NCBI GenBank assembly: GCA_031425455.1
Contig: JANPJJ010000125.1
Location: 1 to 16,160 of the forward strand
Direction: 5' to 3'
Length of the DNA stretch: 16,160 bases
Source: Sandaracinobacteroides sp031425455
GTDB taxonomy: Bacteria > Pseudomonadota > Alphaproteobacteria > Sphingomonadales > Sphingomonadaceae
Below the pieces are notes generated by a model. That model worked only from the letters and a program-made list of their open reading frames with translations. It had not been told where the DNA came from and did not search any database. Made by a program: the position numbers and the translations under genes. Position 1 is the stretch's first letter. Each line of letters begins with the position of its first letter. This document shows, one piece after another, positions 6,448 through 14,451 of this stretch.

Positions 6448-7818
6448 CTAGGCCTTCGACTTGAGCCGGTCAACGAGCGCCGCGACGCTTGGCACCGGCG
6501 TGACATGAAGCCGCCCCACCCCCTTCGTCCCCGGCGGCGCAAGCGCGCGACCGAAGCCCAGCTTCTCCGCCTCCTTCAGCCGCAGATTGGCGTGCGCGCT
6601 AGGTCGCACCTCGCCCGACAGGGCAAGCTCCCCGAAGGCCAGGCAGTCCCCCGGCACCGGCACATCGAGCAGCGCGGAGACCAGCGCCGCCGCCACCGCC
6701 AGGTCGGCTGCCGGGTCTACCACGCGCAGACCGCCGGCGACGTTCAGATAGACCTCCGAACTGCCGAAGCCGAGCCCGGCCCGCGCCTCCAGCACGGCCA
6801 ACAGCATCGCCAGCCGGCCGCTGTCCCACCCGACAACGGCACGGCGCGGCGTCGCACCGGAGGGAAGCCGTACGGTAAGCGCCTGCAGCTCCACCAGCAC
6901 CGGGCGGGTCCCTTCCAGCGCCGGAAAGACGACGGCGCCGGCAACCGGGGTTTCGCGCTGCGTCAGGAACAGGCTGGAGGGGTTCGGCACCTCTGCCAGC
7001 CCGTCGGATTCCATGGCGAACACACCGATCTCGTCGGTGCCGCCGAACCGGTTCTTCACGGCCCGAAGCACCCGATACTGGTGCGCCCCGTCGCCTTCGA
7101 AATAGAGCACGGCATCCACCATATGCTCCAGCACGCGCGGGCCCGCGATCTGCCCGTCCTTGGTGACATGGCCCACCAATATCAGCGCGGTGCCGGATTG
7201 CTTGGCCCAGGAAATCAGCTCCAGCGACGCTGCACGCACCTGGCTCACCGTGCCGGGTGCCCCCTCCAGCTGATCGGAATGCATGGTCTGGATGCTGTCG
7301 ATCACCAGCATCGCCGGCGGCACGCCAGCCGACATCGTCGTCAGGATGTCGCGCACCGACGTCGCCGCCGCCAGCTTTTCCGGCGCGTCCGCCAGCCCCA
7401 GCCGCCGCGCGCGGAGCCGCACCTGATCGGCCGATTCCTCGCCCGACACATAGGAGACCGCATGGCCGGCCCGGGCCATGCGCCCGGCCGTCTGCAGCAG
7501 CAGCGTGGATTTCCCGATTCCCGGGTCGCCGCCGATCAGGATCGCCGATCCCGGCACCATTCCGCCCCCCAGGGCGCGGTCCAGCTCGCCGAAGCCCGTC
7601 GCCAGCCGGGTCGGCAGCTCGATCACGGCATCCAGCGGCTGCATCTCCAGCACGCGGCCGCCCGCCTTCAGGCTGTGCTTTTGCGCAAACGGAGTTGCGG
7701 CCGGCGCCGCCTCCTGCTGCAAGCTGTTCCATTCGCCGCAATCAGGGCACTGGCCCTGCCATTTGGGGCTCACGCTCCCGCAGGACTGGCAGACGTAACG
7801 AAGCTGTGGACGGGCCAT
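6448..7818 (-). CDS. radA: DNA repair protein RadA
   Basis: RecA-related ATPase that promotes branch migration and processing of recombination intermediates. It is 456 residues, the usual length. Domains in order: a four-cysteine zinc finger (C10, C13, C24, C27); a RecA-type core with Walker A GDPGIGKST (97-105), Walker B LVIDSIQ (171-177) and the RadA-specific KNRFG motif (255-259); and a C-terminal Lon-protease-like domain (about 285-456) with GELALSGEVR near 396-405. The ATG at 7818 is chosen because it places the zinc finger at the N-terminus as in the family. The frame stays open upstream but would run into mntP. It heads the radA-cvpA-cysS block. Confidence 0.97.
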   Translation of the reverse strand: MARPQLRYVCQSCGSVSPKWQGQCPDCGEWNSLQQEAAPAATPFAQKHSLKAGGRVLEMQPLDAVIELPTRLATGFGELDRALGGGMVPGSAILIGGDPGIGKSTLLLQTAGRMARAGHAVSYVSGEESADQVRLRARRLGLADAPEKLAAATSVRDILTTMSAGVPPAMLVIDSIQTMHSDQLEGAPGTVSQVRAASLELISWAKQSGTALILVGHVTKDGQIAGPRVLEHMVDAVLYFEGDGAHQYRVLRAVKNRFGGTDEIGVFAMESDGLAEVPNPSSLFLTQRETPVAGAVVFPALEGTRPVLVELQALTVRLPSGATPRRAVVGWDSGRLAMLLAVLEARAGLGFGSSEVYLNVAGGLRVVDPAADLAVAAALVSALLDVPVPGDCLAFGELALSGEVRPSAHANLRLKEAEKLGFGRALAPPGTKGVGRLHVTPVPSVAALVDRLKSKA

Positions 7819-7876
7819 CCCCCCGGTCCTAGAGCAACGGCCGCCGTCGCGAAACTGCGGCCTTTCAGGAACCGTC
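7819..7876. promoter_or_regulatory. Divergent control region between radA and mntP
   Basis: These 58 bases must hold the start signals for both radA (minus) and mntP (plus). An inverted repeat, GGCCGC (7839-7844) and GCGGCC (7857-7862), is separated by 12 bases and could be a hairpin or an operator. AGGA at 7867-7870 lies six bases before the mntP TTG. The space is too short for a yybP-ykoY manganese riboswitch plus promoter, and I see no such element. No clear sigma-70 promoter could be picked out. Confidence 0.4.
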
Positions 7877-8446
7877 TTGACCCCGCTCGCCATTCTCCTC
7901 CTGTCGCTCAGCATGTCGGCCGATGCGTTTGCCGCGGCCATCGCGCGCGGGGCCGTGCACCGGCCGTCGCTGCCGCAGGCGCTGAAATCGGGCCTGGTGT
8001 TCGGCACGATCGAGGCGCTGACCCCGATCCTCGGCTGGGCGCTGGGGCGCGCGGCCAGCGCCTATGTCGAGGCGTTCGATCATTGGATCGCGTTCGGCCT
8101 GCTGCTCGCGGTGGGCGGCAAGATGATCCTGGAGGCGGTGACCCGCGACCCGGCCGCCGTGCCCGACCTGCCCACCGGCCGGGCCGGGGCGGTCGGCCTG
8201 GTGATGACGGCGATCGGTACCAGCGTCGATGCCGCGGCGATCGGCGTCTCGCTGGCGCTGATCGGCGCCAATATCTGGATCGTCGCGCTGTCGATCGGAG
8301 CGACCACGTTCGCGCTTGCGACGCTGGGTCTCCTCATCGGCCGGGCCGCCGGCGCCCGGCTCGGCTCGGCAGTGGAGTTTGTCGGCGGCCTCGCGTTGAT
8401 CGGGCTCGGGACGCACATCCTGGCCGACCATATGGGCTGGATTTAG
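7877..8446 (+). CDS. mntP: Manganese exporter MntP
   Basis: Six-helix inner-membrane pump that exports excess Mn2+. The 189-residue length is typical. The two internally repeated halves each carry the conserved acidic motif: SMSADAFAAA with D16, and GTSVDAAAIG with D118, at the same positions as the essential residues of E. coli MntP. Acidic residues also lie in or beside membrane segments at E46 and E167. The start is TTG, supported by AGGA six bases upstream and by the need to retain the first helix; the next in-frame ATG (codon 13) would cut into that helix. It is a single-gene unit, divergent from radA and convergent with folC. Confidence 0.93.
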   Translation: MTPLAILLLSLSMSADAFAAAIARGAVHRPSLPQALKSGLVFGTIEALTPILGWALGRAASAYVEAFDHWIAFGLLLAVGGKMILEAVTRDPAAVPDLPTGRAGAVGLVMTAIGTSVDAAAIGVSLALIGANIWIVALSIGATTFALATLGLLIGRAAGARLGSAVEFVGGLALIGLGTHILADHMGWI

Positions 8447-8465
8447 CCTCCCGAACTCAGAGATC

Positions 8466-8500
8466 ACGTCATCCCGGCGAAGGCCCGACTGGGAAGCGAA
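8466..8500. repeat. Possible degenerate dispersed intergenic palindrome
   Basis: Between the convergent ends of mntP and folC, the sequence ACGTCATCCCGGCGAAGGCC followed by CGACTGGGA resembles the start of the repeat 'CGTCATCCCGGCGAAGGCCGGGAT' type scattered between genes in many alphaproteobacteria. The second arm is decayed here. TCCC (8472-8475) and GGGA (8490-8493) can still pair around it. Only one copy is in the window, so repetition cannot be shown. It may act as a weak bidirectional terminator; no T tract is present. Confidence 0.4.
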
Positions 8501-8503
8501 GGT

Positions 8504-9826
8504 CTAACCCGGAACCGTCCCGCTCAGCTTCAGCGCCTCGCCAGCCAGGTGGAGCGAGCCCGTTACCAGCACCCGGCTCGGCGCCGGCACTGCGCCCAGC
8601 GCGGCCATCAAGCCAGGCGCCTCGTCAGCCACCATCCCCAATCCGTTCGCAACACTTGCCAGATCGGAAGGGCCCACACTCTCATGCCCATCCACCGGCA
8701 CCATCGTCATCCGCGTACCGCGCGGGAACGCCCGCAGGAACCCCCCATGGTCCTTGGTCGGCAGCATCCCGACCACCAGGTGCAGCGGCAGCACGGGGGT
8801 CGCCCCCGCGGCGAACTGCGCCAGCGCCTTGCCGGCGGCGGGGTTGTGCCCGCCGTCCACCATCAGCTCCGAACCCGCGGGCAGCGCCGCCGCGAGCGGC
8901 CCGGCGGCGAGCCGCTGCAACCGGCCCGGCCACTGCGCCCAGCCCATCGCGCCGCGAAGTGCGGCATCGGGAACCGCAAGCTCGTCCTGCGCACGAAGCA
9001 TCGCGACGGCGAGCGCGGCGTTGTCGATCTGATGGGCGCCCGGCAGCTTCGGCAGCGGCAGCTTCAGCGGCTCCTCATCGCCGAACCGGCGGAACGCGAG
9101 CTGGCTTTCATAGACCGCCGCGTCCCAGGCCTCGCCGCGCGGCATCAGCTTCGCGCCCCGGGGCACGGCCACTTCGGCCACGGCCGAGGCGATTGCCGCA
9201 GGATATTTCTGCGTGACGAGCGGCACGCCGCGCCGCGCGATCCCCGCCTTCTCGCCGGCGATGTGGCGCAACGTCGGACCCAGGATTGCGACATGATCCA
9301 GCGCAAGCTGGGCGATCCCCGTCACGGCGGGTTTCGGGATCACATTGGTGGAGTCCAGCCGGCCGCCGAGCCCGACTTCCAGCACGACCGCATCGGCCGG
9401 GGTGGCCGCAAACAGCAGAAAGGCAGCCGCCGTCAGCACCTCGAAGAAGGAGATCGGCTGCCCGGCGTTGAAGCGCAGCGTCTCGGCGATCGCCTCGGCG
9501 AACTCCTCGTCGGAAACCAGCGTTCCCGCCAGCCGGATACGCTCGTTCACGCGAACCAGATGCGGTGACGTGAACACATGAACCCGGTGCCCGGCGGCCT
9601 CGAGGCCCGCGCGCAGGAACGCGCAGGTCGATCCCTTGCCGTTGGTCCCCGCCACATGGAACACCGGCGGCAGCTTCAGGTGCGGGCTTGCCATTCGCTT
9701 CAGCAGGCGCTCGATCCGGTCGAGCGAGAGATCCACGCCCGCCACCCGCTGCTGCCCGGCGGCGCGAAGCAGCCGGTCCAGCACGGGATTGTCGGAACGG
9801 GCGAAATCGATCTGTTTCGCCGTCAT
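8504..9826 (-). CDS. folC: Dihydrofolate synthase / folylpolyglutamate synthase
   Basis: Cytoplasmic ATP-dependent ligase of the Mur ligase superfamily that adds glutamate to dihydropteroate and then to folates. It is 440 residues. The P-loop is GTNGKGST (60-67), followed by SPHLVRVNERI (87-97), EVGLGGRLDSTN (150-161), LDHVAILG (176-183) and GEKAGI with K193 (191-196). The C-terminal ligase domain shows PGAHQIDNA (262-270), WPGRLQ (299-304) and GGHNPAA (325-331). Its start lies seven bases after accD and it closes the eight-gene run. The trpFBA-accD-folC order is widespread in proteobacteria. Identification is firm. Confidence 0.96.
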   Translation of the reverse strand: MTAKQIDFARSDNPVLDRLLRAAGQQRVAGVDLSLDRIERLLKRMASPHLKLPPVFHVAGTNGKGSTCAFLRAGLEAAGHRVHVFTSPHLVRVNERIRLAGTLVSDEEFAEAIAETLRFNAGQPISFFEVLTAAAFLLFAATPADAVVLEVGLGGRLDSTNVIPKPAVTGIAQLALDHVAILGPTLRHIAGEKAGIARRGVPLVTQKYPAAIASAVAEVAVPRGAKLMPRGEAWDAAVYESQLAFRRFGDEEPLKLPLPKLPGAHQIDNAALAVAMLRAQDELAVPDAALRGAMGWAQWPGRLQRLAAGPLAAALPAGSELMVDGGHNPAAGKALAQFAAGATPVLPLHLVVGMLPTKDHGGFLRAFPRGTRMTMVPVDGHESVGPSDLASVANGLGMVADEAPGLMAALGAVPAPSRVLVTGSLHLAGEALKLSGTVPG

Positions 9827-9833
9827 TTCCGGA

Positions 9834-10679
9834 TCATTGTTTCATCAACAGCCCAATCAGGCGCCCCAGCGTGTCGGCGAGGTCGGCGCGCTTCACCACC
9901 ATGTCGATCATGCCATGTTCCAAGAGATATTCGGCACGCTGGAACCCGGGCGGCAGCTTCTCGCGGATGGTGGATTCGATCACCCGGGCGCCGGCGAACC
10001 CGATCAGGGCGCCGGGCTCGGCGATATGGATGTCGCCCAGCATCGCATAGCTTGCGGTCACGCCCCCGGTGGTCGGGTCGGTCAACACCACGATATAGGG
10101 CAGCCGGGCTTCCTTCAGCTCCTGGATGGCAACCGTGGTCGCGGGCATCTGCATCAGCGACAGGATGCCTTCCTGCATGCGCGCGCCGCCGGCCGCCGTG
10201 AACATCACGAACGGCACCCGGGCTTCGATCGCGGCGCGGGCGCCGGTGACGAAAGCCGAGCCGACGCCGATTCCCATCGAGCCACCCATGAAAGCGAAAT
10301 CCTGCACCCCGACCACGGCGTCGCGGCCCCGGATCCGGCCCTTGGCAATCAGCAGCGCGTCCGGCTCCCCCGTGGCGGCACGCGCCGCCTTCAGCCGATC
10401 GGGATAGCGTTTCTGATCGCGGAACTTCAGCGGATCGTCGGCCGGCATGGTCACGGCAATGCGGCTGAACACGCCCTCGTCGAACAGCATGGCAAACCGC
10501 GCCGGGGCGCCGATCCGCTCATGGTGGCCGCATTCCGGGCAAACGGACAGATTGGCCTCGAACTCGCGGGTATAGAGCATCGCATTGCAATTGCGGCACT
10601 TGGTCCACAGATTGTCCGGCGTCTCCCGACGGGTCACGAAGTTGGTCAGCCGCTGGCGCGACCTGGTGATCCAGCTCAT
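9834..10679 (-). CDS. accD: Acetyl-CoA carboxylase carboxyltransferase subunit beta
   Basis: Half of the carboxyltransferase that moves CO2 from biotin carboxyl carrier protein to acetyl-CoA, the committed step of fatty acid synthesis; its partner AccA is not in the window. It is 281 residues. The N-terminal zinc ribbon has all four ligands: C28, C31, C47 and C50. The crotonase-fold core has FMGGSMGIGVG (129-139) and AAGGARMQEG (161-170), the glycine-rich loops that stabilise the enolate. The ATG overlaps the trpA stop codon by four bases (ATGA), so translation is probably coupled to trpA. Confidence 0.97.
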   Translation of the reverse strand: MSWITRSRQRLTNFVTRRETPDNLWTKCRNCNAMLYTREFEANLSVCPECGHHERIGAPARFAMLFDEGVFSRIAVTMPADDPLKFRDQKRYPDRLKAARAATGEPDALLIAKGRIRGRDAVVGVQDFAFMGGSMGIGVGSAFVTGARAAIEARVPFVMFTAAGGARMQEGILSLMQMPATTVAIQELKEARLPYIVVLTDPTTGGVTASYAMLGDIHIAEPGALIGFAGARVIESTIREKLPPGFQRAEYLLEHGMIDMVVKRADLADTLGRLIGLLMKQ

Positions 10680-11500
10680 GCGGCCCTCTCCAATCGAGCG
10701 GACCGCACGGCGTCTGCCAGCCCGGCGACGAACGCCTCCACCTCGCCCGGAATGTCGTTCGACTTGCGGGCATGCGCCGCGCCCACCAGCTCGACGATGG
10801 CCGACCCTACCACGACGGCGTCGGCATGGCGCGCGATCGCCTGCGCCTGCGCCGGCGTTCTAATGCCAAACCCGACTGCCACCGGAAGCGAGGTCGCCGC
10901 CTTCAGCCGGGCAACCGCAGCCGCGATATCGCCGGCGTCCGCGCTGTTCTGCCCGGTGATCCCGGCAACGGCGACATAATAAAGAAATCCCGAGGCGCCC
11001 TCGAGCACCGCAGGAAGCCGGGCGGCGTCCGTGGTCGGTGTTGCAAGCCGCACCAGGTGCAGGCCGGCAGCCGACAGCGCCGGCAACAGCTCGCCGGCTT
11101 CCTCGGGCGGCAGATCGACGAGGATCACTCCGTCCAGCCCGGCGGCGCGGGCATCGGCTGCAAAGGCGTCCGCCCCATAGGCCAACACCGGGTTCACATA
11201 GCCCATCAGCACCAGCGGCGTGTCGGCGTCGGATGCCCGGAACTCGGCGACGATGGCCAGCAGCTTCCTGAGCGTGATGCCCGCCGCCAGCGCCCGGATG
11301 TTGCCGGCCTGGATTGCAGGGCCGTCCGCCATCGGGTCGGTGAAGGGCATGCCCACTTCGATGATGTCGGCGCCGCCGCGCACCAGCCCGGCCAGCACCG
11401 CTGCCGTCAGCTCGGGCGCGGGATCGCCGCCGCACACGAAGGTCACCAGCGCCGCGCGGCCCCGGCAGGCGGCAAAGCGAGCTGCCAGCCGGTCGGTCAA
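10676..11500 (-). CDS. trpA: Tryptophan synthase alpha chain
   Basis: TIM-barrel subunit that splits indole-3-glycerol phosphate to indole and glyceraldehyde 3-phosphate and passes indole to TrpB. The catalytic acids E48 and D59 sit in IIEVGMPFTDPMADGP (46-61), and the phosphate-binding end includes VGFGI and VGSAIV. I chose the TTG at 11500, giving 274 residues (family about 265-280) and a protein starting TDRLAARFA. It overlaps the trpB stop in the pattern TTGA, and GAGG lies nine bases upstream. The frame is open further upstream, but that part lies within trpB and lacks family similarity. The stop overlaps the accD start by four bases. Confidence 0.95.
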   Translation of the reverse strand: MTDRLAARFAACRGRAALVTFVCGGDPAPELTAAVLAGLVRGGADIIEVGMPFTDPMADGPAIQAGNIRALAAGITLRKLLAIVAEFRASDADTPLVLMGYVNPVLAYGADAFAADARAAGLDGVILVDLPPEEAGELLPALSAAGLHLVRLATPTTDAARLPAVLEGASGFLYYVAVAGITGQNSADAGDIAAAVARLKAATSLPVAVGFGIRTPAQAQAIARHADAVVVGSAIVELVGAAHARKSNDIPGEVEAFVAGLADAVRSARLERAA

Positions 11501-12762
11501 AGTACCACGCCTCGCGCCTGGGCCACCGTGAAGATGTCCTTGTCGCCGCGGCCGCACAGAGTCATCAGGAGAATACGGTCGGCCGCCATCTGCGGTGCTC
11601 GCTTCATCACATAGGCCAGCGCATGCGCCGGCTCCAGCGCGGGGATGATCCCTTCCTCGCAGCACAGCATCTGGAAGGCGGCCAGCGCCTCGTCGTCGGT
11701 GATGCTTTCATATTTCACACGGCCGATCGAGTGCAGCCAGGCATGTTCCGGGCCGATGCCGGGATAGTCGAGGCCCGCCGAGATCGAGTGCGCGTCGCTG
11801 ATCTGCCCGTCCTCGTCCTGCAGCAGATAAGTCTTGTTGCCGTGCAGCACGCCCGGCCGGCCGCCGGTCAGGCTGGCGGCATGTTCGCCCGATTGCAGCC
11901 CGTGCCCGGCCGCCTCGATGCCAACCAGCTCGACCGGATCGTCCAGACACTGGTGGAACAGCCCGATGGCGTTGGACCCGCCGCCGACGGCAGCAACGGC
12001 CACATCGGGAAGCCGCCCTTCCGCCTCCATCAGCTGTTCCTTGGCTTCGGTGCCGATCACGCTCTGGAAGTCTCGCACCAGCTCGGGATAGGGGTGCGGT
12101 CCGGCCGCCGTGCCGATGATGTAGAAAGTGTCGCCCACGTTGGTCACCCAGTCGCGCAGCGCCTCGTTCATGGCGTCCTTCAGCGTCTGCGAACCCGACG
12201 TCACCGGCCGCACCTCAGCGCCCAGCAGCTTCATCCGGAACACATTGGGGGACTGCCGCTCAACATCGCGCGCGCCCATGAAGATCGTGCAGGGCAGGCC
12301 GAAGCGGGCCGCCACCGTGGCGGTTGCCACGCCATGCTGGCCAGCGCCGGTCTCGGCGATGATCCGGGTTTTCCCCATGCGCCGCGCCAGCAGGATCTGG
12401 CCGATGCAGTTGTTGATCTTGTGCGCGCCGGTGTGGTTCAGCTCGTCTCGCTTCAGATAGATTTTCGCGCCGCCCCCGGGGCGGCCCTGTTCCACCGCCG
12501 CCTGGGCGAGTTTCGCGGTCAGCTTCTCGGCGAAATACATCGGGCTCGGTCGGCCGACATAATGTTTCAGCAGATAATCGAGCTCGGCGCGAAATGCCGG
12601 GTCGGCCTGGGCGCGGCGATACTCCCGCTCCAGCTCCAGGATCAGCGGCATCAGCGTTTCGGCCACATAGCGACCGCCGAAGGCACCGAAATGGCCATTG
12701 GGATCGGGCCCGGCGCGAAGCGAGGCGTTCGAGGTGGCGGCGGGGTCCAGAAGATCAAGCAC
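11497..12762 (-). CDS. trpB: Tryptophan synthase beta chain
   Basis: PLP enzyme that condenses indole with serine to make tryptophan in an alpha2-beta2 complex with TrpA. The PLP-binding lysine is K115 in NHTGAHKINN, preceded by KRDELNHTG, and the phosphate loop GGGSNAIG is at 260-267. The protein begins conventionally with RAGPDPNGHFGAFGGRYVAE near residue 16. I chose the GTG at 12762, giving 421 residues: it overlaps trpF by eight bases, and GGAAG lies nine bases upstream. No ATG is available before the conserved N-terminus, and the longer open frame upstream lies inside trpF. TrpA follows with a four-base overlap. Confidence 0.95.
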   Translation of the reverse strand: MLDLLDPAATSNASLRAGPDPNGHFGAFGGRYVAETLMPLILELEREYRRAQADPAFRAELDYLLKHYVGRPSPMYFAEKLTAKLAQAAVEQGRPGGGAKIYLKRDELNHTGAHKINNCIGQILLARRMGKTRIIAETGAGQHGVATATVAARFGLPCTIFMGARDVERQSPNVFRMKLLGAEVRPVTSGSQTLKDAMNEALRDWVTNVGDTFYIIGTAAGPHPYPELVRDFQSVIGTEAKEQLMEAEGRLPDVAVAAVGGGSNAIGLFHQCLDDPVELVGIEAAGHGLQSGEHAASLTGGRPGVLHGNKTYLLQDEDGQISDAHSISAGLDYPGIGPEHAWLHSIGRVKYESITDDEALAAFQMLCCEEGIIPALEPAHALAYVMKRAPQMAADRILLMTLCGRGDKDIFTVAQARGVVL

Positions 12763-13393
12763 GGCGCGCGGCTTCCACGAAAGCAGCGATCTTTGCAACA
12801 TTCTTGACGCCCGGCGCATGCTCCACACCCGAAGACACATCGACGAACGACGCGCCGGTGCGCCGAATCGCGTCTGCCACCGTCTCGGGCGTGAGGCCGC
12901 CTGCCAGCACCCAGGGCATTGCCGGTGGCGCCTCGGCCAGGATGCGCCAGTCGAACCTGAGGCCATTGCCCCCTGGCAGCGTCGCGCCCGGCGGCGGCTT
13001 CGCGTCCAGCAACAGCGCATCGGCCATGCCATAGTCGCGCTCGGCACGGCGGATGTCGTCAGCGGCCTTCACGCCCACAGCCTTCCACAGCGGAAGCCCG
13101 AAGCGGGCCTTCAGCGCCGCAACGCGGGCCGGCGACTCGCTCCCTTGCAGCTGGATCGCTCCCAGCCGGCCCGCGGCAACCGCCTTGTCCAGCAGCTCGT
13201 CGTCGGCATCCACGAACAGGCCGACCTTCAAAAGATGCGGCGCCCGCGCCGCAAGCCCGGCGGCCAGCTCGGGGCCGATCGCCCGCGGGCTGGGCGGAAA
13301 AAAGACGAGACCCACAGCGTCCGCCCCGGCGGACAGCGCCGCCACCAGGGCATCGGGCGTGCCGACCCCGCAAATCTTTACGCGCACTCTCAA
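12755..13393 (-). CDS. trpF: Phosphoribosylanthranilate isomerase
   Basis: TIM-barrel enzyme that performs the Amadori rearrangement of phosphoribosylanthranilate to CdRP in tryptophan synthesis. It is 212 residues. The general-base cysteine C8 is in VKICGV and the general-acid aspartate is D130 in LLLDA. Phosphate-binding segments are LAGGLTPE (163-170) and DVSSGVE (185-191). Two substitutions stand out: QLQG (81-84), where most members have QLHG, and PGVKN, where PGxKD is usual. The likely start is TTG at 13393, one base after the pyrF stop. A GTG two codons further (13387) is the alternative. No trpC or trpD is in the window, so the other tryptophan genes must lie elsewhere. Confidence 0.94.
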   Translation of the reverse strand: MRVRVKICGVGTPDALVAALSAGADAVGLVFFPPSPRAIGPELAAGLAARAPHLLKVGLFVDADDELLDKAVAAGRLGAIQLQGSESPARVAALKARFGLPLWKAVGVKAADDIRRAERDYGMADALLLDAKPPPGATLPGGNGLRFDWRILAEAPPAMPWVLAGGLTPETVADAIRRTGASFVDVSSGVEHAPGVKNVAKIAAFVEAARRA

Positions 13394-13394
13394 G

Positions 13395-14069
13395 TCAAAG
13401 GCTGGCGGCGATGGCCGCCGCCGCTGCCGCCGGGTCTGCTGCCGCCGTTATCGGCCGCCCGATCACCAGCACGCCTGCGCCCGCCGCCAGCGCCGCCGCC
13501 GGCGTCATCACCCGCTTCTGATCCCCCGGGTCTACCCCGGCCGGGCGGATGCCGGGCACCACGAACAGCCCGTCCGGCCACTCCGCCTTCAGGGGCGCAG
13601 CTTCGTGCGCGGAACAGACCACCCCGTCCAGCCCGGCCTCGCGTACCAGCACCGCCAGCCGATGCACCTGTGCCGCCGGGTTGCCGAACACCCCCGTGGC
13701 CGACAGATCGGCTTCGTCCAGGCTGGTCAGCACGGTCACCGCGATCAGCTTCGTGGTCTCCGGGCATGCGCCCCGCGCCGCCTGCATCATTGCCAGGCCC
13801 CCGCTGGCGTGAACATTCACCATGGCAAGGTCCAGCCCCGCCAGCGATTTCAGCGCGCCCGCCACGGTGTTCGGAATGTCGTGCAGCTTCACATCCAGGA
13901 AGATCGGCAGCCCCAGCGCCCCCATCCGGCGCACACCCTCCGGGCCGTTCGCCATGAAGAATTCGAGGCCGAGCTTCAGCCCGCCGACGTGCGGCGCCAC
14001 CTTGCGCGCCATCGCCTCGGCATGGCCGAGGTCGGGCGTGTCCAGGCCGACGAAGATCGGGTTTGCCAA
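13395..14069 (-). CDS. pyrF: Orotidine 5'-phosphate decarboxylase
   Basis: Makes UMP from OMP, the last step of de novo pyrimidine synthesis. It is 224 residues. The catalytic Asp-Lys-Asp array is intact in FLDVKLHDIPNT (57-68; D59, K61, D64), with K32 as the further conserved lysine in GLKLGLEFF. The phosphate-binding ends are PGIRP (172-176) and IGRPIT (203-208). The start appears to be TTG at 14069 (protein MANPIFVGLD), three bases after the lapA-like stop. GAGGG abuts it with no spacer, so initiation probably relies on coupling. Its place ahead of trpF puts a pyrimidine gene in the tryptophan operon. Confidence 0.95.
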   Translation of the reverse strand: MANPIFVGLDTPDLGHAEAMARKVAPHVGGLKLGLEFFMANGPEGVRRMGALGLPIFLDVKLHDIPNTVAGALKSLAGLDLAMVNVHASGGLAMMQAARGACPETTKLIAVTVLTSLDEADLSATGVFGNPAAQVHRLAVLVREAGLDGVVCSAHEAAPLKAEWPDGLFVVPGIRPAGVDPGDQKRVMTPAAALAAGAGVLVIGRPITAAADPAAAAAAIAASL

Positions 14070-14072
14070 CCC

Positions 14073-14429
14073 TCAGGTCCCGGGGGGTGGCGCTGGATGA
14101 GGCACCGTCTGGGGCGGCGGCGACGGCGCCAACGGCGCGGCCGCCGGCGGCCGAAGCAGTTCCACCCGGGCCTGCGCCAGGTCGCCCTCCGCCTTCGCCA
14201 GCGACGCCTCCAGCTTGCCGGTCCGCCGCTTCAGGATCATCCGGTCCGCCGACAGCCGAAGCCAGACCGGCAGGAATCCCAAAGTAAACGCCAGCAGCAC
14301 CAGCAGCGGCAGCCAGATGTTGAACGTCTGGAAGCCCAGGTCGATCGTGACGAACTGGCTGTTCGCAACCGAGAACAGGGTGAGCCCCGCCACCAGCAAC
14401 GCGATCAGGATGCCCCGGATGATATTCAT
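14073..14429 (-). CDS. LapA-like (DUF1049) small membrane protein
   Basis: A 118-residue inner-membrane protein of the lipopolysaccharide assembly protein A family. E. coli LapA acts with LapB in controlling LPS synthesis, but the role in alphaproteobacteria is not settled. Two hydrophobic helices (4-22 and 38-58) flank the family's SVANSQFVTIDLGF segment (20-33). A short basic, charged helix (62-92) follows, then a Pro/Ala-rich tail (93-118) ending in PPPGT. The ATG at 14429 has a strong GGAGGGGAG site just upstream; a longer in-frame start at 14477 would overlap the previous gene. It lies 22 bases after the CinA-like gene and three before pyrF. LapB is not adjacent. Confidence 0.85.
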   Translation of the reverse strand: MNIIRGILIALLVAGLTLFSVANSQFVTIDLGFQTFNIWLPLLVLLAFTLGFLPVWLRLSADRMILKRRTGKLEASLAKAEGDLAQARVELLRPPAAAPLAPSPPPQTVPHPAPPPGT

Positions 14430-14451
14430 TGGCTCCCCTCCGGAAAAACGT

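Noticed and set aside
7819..7876. Manganese (yybP-ykoY) riboswitch ahead of mntP
   Set aside because: The intergenic region is only 58 bases, too short for the aptamer plus promoter, and its conserved elements are absent.
6286..9216. Another plus-strand frame of over 900 codons crossing radA, mntP and folC
   Set aside because: It overlaps mntP in a different frame and lies antisense to radA and folC; the product is Arg/Pro/Ala-rich and without motifs, so it is a codon-bias shadow.
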